A DNA stretch of 26,597 nt from Bacillota bacterium (lineage in GTDB: Bacteria > Bacillota > Clostridia > Lachnospirales > Lachnospiraceae): positions 1-26,597 of the forward strand of contig JAEZRJ010000064.1 of NCBI GenBank assembly GCA_023412855.1, in the 5' to 3' direction. The translations under genes were made by a program, and so were the position numbers. The notes beneath the pieces are model-generated. The model made no database searches. It worked only from the letters and a program-made list of their open reading frames with translations, and was not told the DNA's origin. This document shows positions 6,432 to 13,465 of the stretch, one piece after another; position 1 is the first letter of the stretch, and the number at the start of each line of letters is the position of its first letter.

Positions 6432-8239
6432 TCGGTAAGCTCAAGGAAAAATTAAAAAGTAAAAAGTTTTTACGCAAGTTTCTCCTCACAGTAATAGTGC
6501 TGACGGCGCTTATTGCCGCTTCCATTTACACGGTATTCATCAAGCCTACGCTGAGCGAGGACAGATATATATACAAAGAAGAGCAGGTGCAAAGAGGAGA
6601 TCTGATTCTCGGAATCATGGAGAGCGGAAATGTCACATTGGAGGAATCCAGCATCGATTATACGCTGGAACTGGAGGATGACGATGACGATGATTCTGAT
6701 GACGATGATGATGAAGAGGAGGAAACCATCAAGTATTTGGAGATAGAGGACGTCTATGCGGTAAGCGGCCAGCATATCGAAAAGGGAGAAGCACTTTTTA
6801 AGCTGACTGAGAAAAGTGTGGAGGCGGTGAGCAAGAGACTGCATACGCTTTATACCGAAGCGCAGATCGCCCTTTCAGAAGCGGAAACGGAATACAAGAT
6901 AGAGCTTCTTACGGCAAAAGGAACCTACGATACGAGCATGCTGGAAGCCGGTAAAGCGAAGGCTGCTTATAACTCATCACAGTCCAGGACGCAGGAAAGC
7001 GTGAACATCCTTTCCGCAGATATAAAAGTGCTGGAGGCGGATATTGCTTATGCACAGGATCAGCTTGCGGATGAGGAACTTTGGGAGTCGTTGGATGATG
7101 CACAGACAGAATATACCCAGGCATTGAATATCTATGAGGATACGGATGTACATAATGCCACTGCTTACGCCAGCAATTATGCGGATTATAAGAGTGCCAA
7201 GGAGCAGCTTGACAGGATTCAGGGACAAATCGATGAACTGAATCAAACGATAGAGGACAGTGAAAAGAGCATAGCCAAAAAGCAGGAGGATATCGCGGCA
7301 GCACAAAGCGGTCTGGAAGTGGAAGGGCTGACTAACAAAAGTACTTATGATAATGCGGTAGTAGGAGGAGAGTTGGCCGAAGATATCTATAACTACACGG
7401 TCAATTCTTTAGAAGAGGCTGTTGCGTCGGCGCAGGCAGATATGGATGAGGCGCAGCAGAATCTGGAGGACTTTCAGTCTTTTGTGGGAGATGATGGAAT
7501 CATCTATGCGGACGGAGGCGGAGTTGTGACAAGCGTTTCATATGAAACGGGCGACGACTTGATTACTGCGGGCGCAATTTTAAGCTATGTAAAAGAAGAT
7601 GCCTATGCGGTAACCATCGACGTATTGGAAGAAGACGTTTCGGCTATCGCGGTAGGCGATAAGGTGGATATCGTTATGACGGCTTATCCTGATGAAGTAT
7701 ATGAAGGAATTGTGGAATCCATAACGACTACAGCCACCTCAGATTATGCGTCCACGATCAGCTATCCGGTAACGATCAAGATAGAAGGAGACATTTCCCT
7801 GCTGTTCGGAGGAATGACAGCAGATGTAACATTTGTTACAGATTCAGTTTCTGATGTTCTGTATATATCGAAAAAGGCGGTGCAGGAAATCGACGGGAAG
7901 AACTACGTCTATACGAAGGGACAGACGGGAAACAGGAAGCTTACAGAAGTGGAAACCGGTTTTTCCGACGGTACCAATATTGAAATCGTCAGCGGACTTT
8001 CCGAAGGAGATGTTGTCTATATAGAAAGTAAAGTAAGCGCAAGTGATGAGGAGTTGACGGAAAGCGGAACCATGGAGCAAGGAGATTTGATCGACGGAAA
8101 TCAGCAGGAGATGCCTGATGACGGCAGCATGCCGGATGCAGGAGATTTTCCGGGCGGTGAGAATATGCAAAATGGAGGCGGTTTTCCCGGCAATGGAGAA
8201 GATATGCCTTACATGGGCGGCGGTTTTCCCGGAAATTGA
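6428..8239 (+). CDS. HlyD/MacA-like membrane-fusion adaptor 2, with acidic run and FPG-rich tail
   Basis: A 603-residue adaptor. One transmembrane helix at about 15-38, then RGDLILGIMESGNV, the usual first strand of the adaptor core. A run of Asp and Glu (residues 84-99) interrupts the lipoyl region, followed by VYAVSGQHIEKGEALFKL, the second lipoyl half. Coiled coils occupy about 130-345, then a barrel (IAVGDKVDIVMTAYPDEVYEG) and a membrane-proximal domain (VLYISKKAVQEIDGKNYVYT..GLSEGDVVYI). The last 45 residues repeat GGGFPGN-type units. It overlaps the preceding gene by four bases, so translation is coupled. It is one of three successive adaptors in the operon; they are paralogues that diverged strongly outside the core. 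Confidence 0.85.
   Translation: MIGKLKEKLKSKKFLRKFLLTVIVLTALIAASIYTVFIKPTLSEDRYIYKEEQVQRGDLILGIMESGNVTLEESSIDYTLELEDDDDDDSDDDDDEEEETIKYLEIEDVYAVSGQHIEKGEALFKLTEKSVEAVSKRLHTLYTEAQIALSEAETEYKIELLTAKGTYDTSMLEAGKAKAAYNSSQSRTQESVNILSADIKVLEADIAYAQDQLADEELWESLDDAQTEYTQALNIYEDTDVHNATAYASNYADYKSAKEQLDRIQGQIDELNQTIEDSEKSIAKKQEDIAAAQSGLEVEGLTNKSTYDNAVVGGELAEDIYNYTVNSLEEAVASAQADMDEAQQNLEDFQSFVGDDGIIYADGGGVVTSVSYETGDDLITAGAILSYVKEDAYAVTIDVLEEDVSAIAVGDKVDIVMTAYPDEVYEGIVESITTTATSDYASTISYPVTIKIEGDISLLFGGMTADVTFVTDSVSDVLYISKKAVQEIDGKNYVYTKGQTGNRKLTEVETGFSDGTNIEIVSGLSEGDVVYIESKVSASDEELTESGTMEQGDLIDGNQQEMPDDGSMPDAGDFPGGENMQNGGGFPGNGEDMPYMGGGFPGN
8142..8236 (+). repeat. FPG-rich coding repeat at the end of adaptor 2
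   Basis: Three units of unequal length, each beginning with a segment like GGTTTTCCCGG, encode FPG motifs (FPGGE, FPGNGE, FPGN). The DNA and peptide pattern closely resembles the tract in the permease gene at 10265-10375. Confidence 0.6.
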
Positions 8240-8322
8240 TATAAAGGCTGGCGGTCGAAGTGTTAAGGCCGTGGGAACAGTTCAGCCTCCAATACCGTGA
8301 GAAAGGAATGAGGATTGGAAGA

Positions 8323-10035
8323 ATGAAACAGAAATGGATTGCGCTTGTGAAAAAAATAAAGACGGCATTCAGTGCCCTGATCCGAAAGGGAATCGTCAAG
8401 TGGAAGGAGCTTTATTCTGCGGACAGAAAGAAAGCCTATGCTTTGGCAGGCATTATTTCGGCGGTATCCGTGCTCTGCGTCGCGGGGTTCATAGCGCTTG
8501 CTGTAACAGGCAGCAAGGATGAGGTCTCGTATAGGGAATCACAGGTGGAAAAAGGAAATCTGACAGTAGGTGTCACAGAAAGCGGGAATGTGACTATCGG
8601 AACGTCCGAACAGACCTTCGATTTGGACATCAGCGAATATACGGGAAGCAGCAGTACTTTTTCATGGAATGACAATATGGGCGCAGGCATGGGACAGATG
8701 TTCCAGAATGCCGCGTCCACGGCCTCATCGTCTTCCGGAAGAGCGTTGGAGGTAGAGCAAGTATATGTGTCGGCAGGGCAGGAGATAGAAAAAGGAGCTC
8801 CGATTCTGAAGCTGACGGATGAAAGCGTAAACAGCATCAGACAGGAGCTTAAAGAGGACGCCTCCGACGCGCAGATTACCTATGAGCAGACAGTGACCAA
8901 TAAGCAGCAGGTGGCTACCCGGGCACAAGGCAGCCTGGATATCAATAAGGCATATGGTGGATATGCGGAATCGGAATATAACAATACTGCAGCAACATTG
9001 AACGAATCCGTAGAAAGCATACAGGAGCAGCTTACCAAAGCGCAGGAGGATTTAGCGGAAGATACGGAGAATTTGACCGAGATGCAGACGTTGTCAGCGG
9101 AGCAGAAGACAGTGTTATCCAATGCGGAATATGCAAGGGACAACACTAGCAGAGATGACAGCCTGTACTGGTGGATTACAGCGGTAAATACGGTAAGTGA
9201 TACTGAGGACTTGATAGAGACGCTGGAGGATGAAATAGATAAGACAGAGGAAGAAATAGAGGATTTGAATGAAAGCATTGTCTCCTTGAATACTCAGCTT
9301 TCCCTGGCACAGAAAAAGCTGGAAGCAGGAATCATCGAAGCGGAGGCGCAGAAGGAGCTTCGGCAGTATCAATATGAAAATGCGCAGGAAATTTATGACG
9401 TAACGGTAGGACAGAGCGATTTTGAAGAGGAAAAGGCTAAGACGGATTACGATACCGCAAAGGAAAAGCTGGATGAATTCGACAGTATAATTCAAGACGG
9501 TGTCATATCCTCGGAATATACCGGAATCATTTCTCAGGTTGGCATAAATGCAGGCGACAGTCTGGAACAGGACGGTTCTATTATTACGCTAAACGATTAT
9601 AAGGAAGCGACGATAACGGTGACGGTAGACGAAGAGGATATGGAATACGCACAGACAGGCAATGAGGTAAATGTTGTCTTCACGGCCTTCCCGGATGATG
9701 CATTCAAGGGCGAGGTAACAGAAATCGGCGATGCGGAGATTAACAGCAACACCAACACTACAACCTATTCGGTTACGGTAACCATTACGGGAGATATCGA
9801 AGGCTTGTATGAAGGAATGAGCACGGAGGTCACCTTTATTACGAAGGAATCGGCTGAAGTGCTTTACATACCCAACCGGGCAGTTATCAGGGAAGGAACT
9901 GCATCCTATGTGAAGATGAGGGATGAAAAAGGCAACATTGTAACGAGAGAAGTGACTACCGGATTCTCGGATGGCATACATGTGGAAATAAAGGAAGGGC
10001 TTTCAGAGGGAGATACCATTTTAATAGAAAGGTAA
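8323..10035 (+). CDS. HlyD/MacA-like membrane-fusion adaptor 3
   Basis: A 570-residue adaptor. A basic cytoplasmic segment precedes a transmembrane helix at about 39-61. The core starts with KGNLTVGVTESGNV and continues with VEQVYVSAGQEIEKGAPILKL after a Ser/Gly/Met-rich insert. A coiled-coil hairpin of about 230 residues follows, then the barrel (YAQTGNEVNVVFTAFPDDAFKG) and a complete membrane-proximal domain (VLYIPNRAVIREGTASYV..GLSEGDTILIER). Several starts are possible: ATG at 8308 has its purine-rich site abutting it, whereas ATG at 8323 has AGGA eight bases upstream and was preferred. It is the most conventional of the three adaptors and the one directly upstream of the permease, so it is the best candidate for the direct MacA-type partner. 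Confidence 0.85.
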   Translation: MKQKWIALVKKIKTAFSALIRKGIVKWKELYSADRKKAYALAGIISAVSVLCVAGFIALAVTGSKDEVSYRESQVEKGNLTVGVTESGNVTIGTSEQTFDLDISEYTGSSSTFSWNDNMGAGMGQMFQNAASTASSSSGRALEVEQVYVSAGQEIEKGAPILKLTDESVNSIRQELKEDASDAQITYEQTVTNKQQVATRAQGSLDINKAYGGYAESEYNNTAATLNESVESIQEQLTKAQEDLAEDTENLTEMQTLSAEQKTVLSNAEYARDNTSRDDSLYWWITAVNTVSDTEDLIETLEDEIDKTEEEIEDLNESIVSLNTQLSLAQKKLEAGIIEAEAQKELRQYQYENAQEIYDVTVGQSDFEEEKAKTDYDTAKEKLDEFDSIIQDGVISSEYTGIISQVGINAGDSLEQDGSIITLNDYKEATITVTVDEEDMEYAQTGNEVNVVFTAFPDDAFKGEVTEIGDAEINSNTNTTTYSVTVTITGDIEGLYEGMSTEVTFITKESAEVLYIPNRAVIREGTASYVKMRDEKGNIVTREVTTGFSDGIHVEIKEGLSEGDTILIER

Positions 10036-10045
10036 GGTTAACAAC

Positions 10046-11371
10046 ATGAGATTATCGGAAATATTTAAGCTGGTCTGGCTGAACCTCTCGCAAAATAAAT
10101 CGAAAGTTTTTCTGACCTCCACCGGTATCATCGTAGGTGCGGCAACGATCATGCTCGTTATTGCCATTGGCACCGGAGGCAAGATGGAGGTGGCCGAACA
10201 ATTCAAGAACCTGAACGCAGGAGCTATAGATATCTCCTATGAATATACGGACAACAGTAGCAGCGGATTCAGAGGCTTTCCGGGAGGAAGCATGGGAGGA
10301 GGCTTTCCCGGAGGGGGCAATATGAGCGGAGGCTTCCCCGGCAATAGAGAAGGTTTCCAAGGAGCCTTCCCCGGCAGTGAGGAACAGACGAATACAGAAA
10401 AAATTGTCTTATCCGTGTCCGACATGGAGGATTTGAAAACCTTCGTTCCCGGAATTGCAAACACCACTATTTCTTATACGACCAAGGCTGACATAGACGG
10501 CGGTGAGCTGGAGGAGACGACGAATTATACCATAGCGGGCGTGAAAAGCAATTATGCCGAAATCAGCAATCTGGAACTGGCAATCGGGGATTTTCTCACC
10601 GAGGAAAACGATGAGTATAAGGAAAAATCCTGCGTGCTGGGATACAGCGTGGCGAAGGAAATATTCGGAAGTATCATGGATGCCTATGATGCTTCGGTAT
10701 ATATCGACAACCGTCCCTATGTGGTGACGGGAGTGCTGTCCGAGATGGGAACAGTAGCATCGGGAATCAGCCCGGATGAAGCGGTATTCATACCTTACGA
10801 AACGGGAATCAAATATTTGACGGGAAGCGACATCAGCCCTTCCATTACCTTGGTAGCGGAAGAAGTGAACGAGGTCGATCAAATCATTACATATGTTCAG
10901 GAAGTGATGGCGGAAAGCTATCCCAATGCAGAATTCACCATAACGGATGCAGGGAGCAAGATGGAAGCGGCGTCTAAGTCCAATGAAACGCTGACACTCC
11001 TGCTTATCGCCATGGCTATTATCGTGTTTATTGTCGGGGGCATCGGCATTATGAACGTATTGTTCGTGTCGGTAAAGGAGAGGACGAATGAAATCGGTAT
11101 ATTGAAGGCAATCGGATGCAGCCAGAAAGACATTCTTCTGGAATTTCTCTTCGAGGCAAGCTGCATCAGTCTTATAGGCGCAGTGCTGGGTGTGCTGGTT
11201 TCCCTCGGCATTACACCCATTATTGAGAGCTTTTCCGTGCGCGTGGAACTGAGCCTCTGGGGCGGATTATTATCTTTGGCCTTCGGTGTCCTGACCGGAA
11301 CTATCTTTGGCTTCTATCCGGCATACAAGGCGTCTGTGCTCATTCCGGTAGTTGCTCTCAACCACGAATAA
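10046..11371 (+). CDS. MacB/FtsX-type ABC transporter permease
   Basis: A 441-residue permease with the MacB arrangement: one transmembrane helix near the N-terminus (about 20-42), a large extracytoplasmic domain (about 45-310), then three helices near the C-terminus. The last part carries the family signature, GGIGIMNVLFVSVKERTNEIGILKAIGCS, followed by FLFEASCISLIGAVLG. The ATPase is encoded separately at 11879. Residues 74-110 form a Gly-Phe-Pro-rich tract right after the first extracellular helix, not typical of MacB. AAGG is eight bases before the ATG, and the gene starts ten bases after adaptor 3. MacB-type systems act as mechanotransmitters rather than classical pores and export peptides, antibiotics or signals; the substrate here is unknown. 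Confidence 0.9.
   Translation: MRLSEIFKLVWLNLSQNKSKVFLTSTGIIVGAATIMLVIAIGTGGKMEVAEQFKNLNAGAIDISYEYTDNSSSGFRGFPGGSMGGGFPGGGNMSGGFPGNREGFQGAFPGSEEQTNTEKIVLSVSDMEDLKTFVPGIANTTISYTTKADIDGGELEETTNYTIAGVKSNYAEISNLELAIGDFLTEENDEYKEKSCVLGYSVAKEIFGSIMDAYDASVYIDNRPYVVTGVLSEMGTVASGISPDEAVFIPYETGIKYLTGSDISPSITLVAEEVNEVDQIITYVQEVMAESYPNAEFTITDAGSKMEAASKSNETLTLLLIAMAIIVFIVGGIGIMNVLFVSVKERTNEIGILKAIGCSQKDILLEFLFEASCISLIGAVLGVLVSLGITPIIESFSVRVELSLWGGLLSLAFGVLTGTIFGFYPAYKASVLIPVVALNHE
10265..10375 (+). repeat. FPG-rich coding repeat in the permease extracellular domain
   Basis: About four units of 27-33 bases begin GGCTTTCC or GGCTTCCC and encode GFPGG, GFPGG, GFPGN and AFPGS in residues 74-110. Units vary in length by multiples of three, so the frame is kept. 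The pattern is shared with the end of adaptor 2 at 8142-8236. Confidence 0.6.
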
Positions 11372-11396
11372 GGCTGGTGCCATAGGAGGAATAAAA

Positions 11397-11852
11397 GTGA
11401 AGGAAGAGAAAATAAAAAAAAGGAAAAGACGGCAGGGAACAGCCAACAATGATGAGATAAATATAAAAGCTGAAAAGAAATCCGAAAAAAAAGGATTTGG
11501 AAAAAAGAAGTGCGCAATTATGGCCGCGGTGATTCTTCTGATAGGAATAGTCTGCTTCACCGGATTTACGATGACGGCAAGAAGCTCCTCGCAAAGCGCT
11601 CAGGTACAGATTGCCGCTGGAAAAAATGAAGAGCTGATATACGCCCGCCTCATGTCGGTAATCGGAAACGACATTACTTGTACCTTAACGGAGAGCGGAG
11701 AGGAGAAAGCCTATGAGATTCCCGTAGGAACCGATGTGATAACCAGACTCGGTACGGTTACCACATTTTCAAAACTGTCGGAGGGAAATAATGTAGCTAT
11801 TTTATTGGAAAAAGGTACTGATATAGTGAAGTCGGTATGGATAACGGAATAA
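11397..11852 (+). CDS. Small membrane-anchored extracytoplasmic protein of the exporter operon, function unknown
   Basis: A 151-residue protein with a GTG start. The first 36 residues are extremely Lys-rich, then one transmembrane helix (about 38-59), then an outside domain of about 85 residues with repeated short beta-strand patterns (ARLMSVIGNDITCTLTESGEEKAYEIPVG). The GTG at 11397 was chosen because AGGAGGA lies six bases upstream; the ATG at 11352 would start inside the permease gene and lacks such a site. It has no recognisable enzyme motif. It sits between permease and ATPase genes, 25 bases after the former and 26 before the latter, so it is probably an accessory subunit or regulator of the transporter. 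The outside domain could be a small OB-like or beta-barrel fold, but this is a guess. Confidence 0.75.
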   Translation: MKEEKIKKRKRRQGTANNDEINIKAEKKSEKKGFGKKKCAIMAAVILLIGIVCFTGFTMTARSSSQSAQVQIAAGKNEELIYARLMSVIGNDITCTLTESGEEKAYEIPVGTDVITRLGTVTTFSKLSEGNNVAILLEKGTDIVKSVWITE

Positions 11853-11878
11853 GCCATGGTCGGAAGAAGGAGATGAAA

Positions 11879-12568
11879 ATGCAGGAAAACAGCAAAAGCG
11901 ATAGCATGATAGCTATGACGAATATCAATAAAGGGTATATGCTGGGAGAAGAAAAGGTACCCGTTCTCCACGACATTTGTTTTCAGGTGGAAAAGGGAGA
12001 GTTCGTAGCGATTCTGGGCCCTTCCGGTTCGGGAAAGACTACCCTTATGAATATTATCGGTTGTATGGATGTGCTGGATGAAGGGTCTTATTTTCTGGAC
12101 GGACAGCCGATTCATGAGATGCCGGAAAAGCGGCTGAACGATGTGAGAAACAAGGAAATCGGATTTATCTTCCAGAACTATCAGTTGATTTCTACCTATA
12201 ATATCTTGCAGAATATTACCATGCCGCTTATTGTTCGGGGTATGACAACAAAGGAAGCGGAAGAAAAATGTATGGATACCATCCGTTTGCTTGGGCTGGA
12301 CCATAGAATGAAGCATAAGCCTTCGGAGCTTTCCGGAGGACAGAAGCAGAGAGTGTCCATAGCCCGGGCACTGGTGGGAGAACCCGCTGTTCTTTTGGCA
12401 GATGAGCCTACCGGAGCGCTGGACAGCAACAGCGGCAAGGATGTGCTCAAGCTGTTTAAGGATTTGAATGATATGGGGCACACAATTGTCATGATTACTC
12501 ATGATTTAAATGTGGCGAAGTCGGCAGGAAGAATAGTGCATATCGTCGATGGATGCCTGAAGGAATAA
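11879..12568 (+). CDS. MacB/LolD-type ABC transporter ATP-binding protein
   Basis: A 229-residue ATPase with all motifs: Walker A GPSGSGKTT, Q-loop FQNYQLI, signature LSGGQKQR, Walker B VLLADEPTGALD and the H-loop MITHDLN. The DEPTGALD form and the length are typical of MacB/LolD/FtsE-like ATPases that pair with FtsX-type permeases, matching the permease at 10046. Three in-frame ATGs exist near the start; 11879 was chosen because AAGGAG lies six bases upstream, whereas 11873 abuts that site and 11837 overlaps the previous gene. It is the last gene of the operon and is followed by a terminator at 12624-12659. Confidence 0.93.
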   Translation: MQENSKSDSMIAMTNINKGYMLGEEKVPVLHDICFQVEKGEFVAILGPSGSGKTTLMNIIGCMDVLDEGSYFLDGQPIHEMPEKRLNDVRNKEIGFIFQNYQLISTYNILQNITMPLIVRGMTTKEAEEKCMDTIRLLGLDHRMKHKPSELSGGQKQRVSIARALVGEPAVLLADEPTGALDSNSGKDVLKLFKDLNDMGHTIVMITHDLNVAKSAGRIVHIVDGCLKE

Positions 12569-12623
12569 AAAAGGAGTGCTGTATCACATCTGAGTAACCG
12601 CGGCTCCCACAGTAACACCACTG

Positions 12624-12659
12624 AGCAGGAAATCTGAAAACAGGTATCCTGCTTTTTTT
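12624..12659 (+). terminator. Rho-independent terminator of the three-adaptor exporter operon
   Basis: A 13-base stem with one mismatch and one G-T pair (12624-12636 with 12641-12653) closes a four-base AAAA loop and is followed by a run of seven T (12653-12659). It lies 55 bases after the ATPase stop codon. Confidence 0.9.
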
Positions 12660-12691
12660 CTGTAATAGGAAAGTGCTCCTATTACAGAAAA
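12656..12691. other. Perfect 15-bp hairpin next to the terminator
   Basis: TTTTCTGTAATAGGA at 12656-12670 pairs with 12677-12691 without mismatch around a six-base loop. Its left arm uses the last bases of the T-run of the preceding terminator, so the two structures share bases. It may be a second, bidirectional terminator. A 12-bp perfect palindrome, GCGCAGCTGCGC, follows at 12698-12709. Confidence 0.55.
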
Positions 12692-12713
12692 TGAAATGCG
12701 CAGCTGCGCGCGC

Positions 12714-12775
12714 GGAACAAAAGCTGTGCTGCCGAGGGGCTTGGCCGCGAGAGTGTGCGAAGCACACTTTTGTTC
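12714..12775 (+). repeat. 62-nt structured dispersed repeat, copy 1
   Basis: One of three 62-base copies in the window (others at 15915-15976 and, inverted, 24161-24222). The ends GGAACAAAAGCTGTGCT and AGCACACTTTTGTTC pair to form an outer stem with one bulged C. Inside, GCCGAG-GGG-CTTGGC makes a 6-bp hairpin. A second inner pairing, GTGTGC-GAA-GCACAC, competes with the outer stem in this copy only. It lies upstream of, and in the same direction as, the sigma-factor gene at 12984. Confidence 0.8.
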
Positions 12776-12781
12776 ATACCC

Positions 12782-12811
12782 TTGACAAACGGACCGAAAT
12801 GGAAGAATATT
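12782..12811 (+). promoter_or_regulatory. Possible housekeeping promoter upstream of the ECF sigma gene
   Basis: TTGACA (12782-12787) is a perfect -35 box, six bases after the end of repeat copy 1. AATATT (12806-12811) follows after 18 bases and is a weak -10 box. If used, it would give the sigma operon a basal transcript with a leader of about 165 bases. Confidence 0.35.
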
Positions 12812-12927
12812 GTTAAAACTTAAAAAACTGTTTATCCTTGTAAAGAAATAGAGTTAACGGCAGTTTTGGAATAAAAATGGGAAGCCCTTAAACTTTACAA
12901 TTAAAAAATTTATATATTTCATAATCA

Positions 12928-12954
12928 TGAAACTTTTTCTTATGCATAAACGTC
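12928..12954 (+). promoter_or_regulatory. ECF-type autoregulatory promoter
   Basis: TGAAAC (12928-12933) and CGTC (12951-12954) are 17 bases apart. This is the -35/-10 pattern recognised by Bacillus SigV, SigX, SigM and SigW type ECF factors. It lies 29 bases before the sigma gene's ATG at 12984, implying positive autoregulation. It also shows that a longer reading frame starting at 12927 cannot be the true gene start, as that ATG overlaps the -35 box. Confidence 0.8.
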
Positions 12955-12983
12955 TAATTGATGTAGCTGCGAAGGAGGATAAA

Positions 12984-13457
12984 ATGAGTAAAAATAAAAC
13001 AGAAGAAATCGTAGAGAAAACATTCATTATGAATTACAGCAAATATTACAGGCTTGCATACAGCTATGTGCATAATGAAGCAGATGCTGTGGATATCGTA
13101 CAGGAGGCGGCCTATAGAGCCATTTTAAAAAGTGACTCCTTGAAAAATGCTTCATTTGCAGACACATGGATATGCCGGATTGTAATAAATGAAGCTTACT
13201 CTGTGCTCAGGGAAAAGAAAACCGAGGCTTTAGAAGCGGAGGAAAATGGTATAGTACAGGAAGACAGGTATGAAGATATAGACTTGAGGAATGCAATTGA
13301 AAACCTGGATGCGGAAGATAAAACTGTAATTATTCTAAGGTATTATGAGGATAAAAAGCTGGAAGAGATTGCAGAAATCATGGAGATGAACCTCAGTACA
13401 GTGAAGAGTCGTTTATATCGTGTGCTGGATAAGCTTAGGCTTGTTCTGGCGGATTAG
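12984..13457 (+). CDS. sigV: ECF RNA polymerase sigma factor, SigV-like
   Basis: A 157-residue ECF sigma factor, close to Bacillus SigV in length. Region 2 (about 16-80) has YRLAYSYVHNEADAVDIVQEA, and region 4 (about 104-152) has the helix-turn-helix KLEEIAEIMEMNLSTVKSRLYRVLDKLR. AAGGAGG lies five bases before the ATG at 12984. It is followed eight bases later by an RsiV-like anti-sigma gene, and preceded by a matching ECF promoter, so it probably drives its own operon. In Bacillus, enterococci and Clostridioides this pair answers to lysozyme and controls peptidoglycan modification genes; none of those is adjacent here. Symbol assigned by family and partner, not by a search. Confidence 0.85.
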   Translation: MSKNKTEEIVEKTFIMNYSKYYRLAYSYVHNEADAVDIVQEAAYRAILKSDSLKNASFADTWICRIVINEAYSVLREKKTEALEAEENGIVQEDRYEDIDLRNAIENLDAEDKTVIILRYYEDKKLEEIAEIMEMNLSTVKSRLYRVLDKLRLVLAD

Positions 13458-13465
13458 GAGGTATT

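Noticed and set aside
11711..12502. 263-codon minus-strand frame opposite the ABC ATPase
   Set aside because: Lies over a textbook ATPase gene; His/Gln-rich product is an artefact of the opposite-strand codon pattern.
12698..12709. GCGCAGCTGCGC palindrome as a possible attachment site
   Set aside because: Only one copy, no integrase or element boundary in the window; a chance or hairpin palindrome is equally likely.
12927..12983. Upstream extension of the sigma factor to an ATG at 12927
   Set aside because: The ATG overlaps the -35 box of the ECF promoter; AAGGAGG fits the ATG at 12984 instead.
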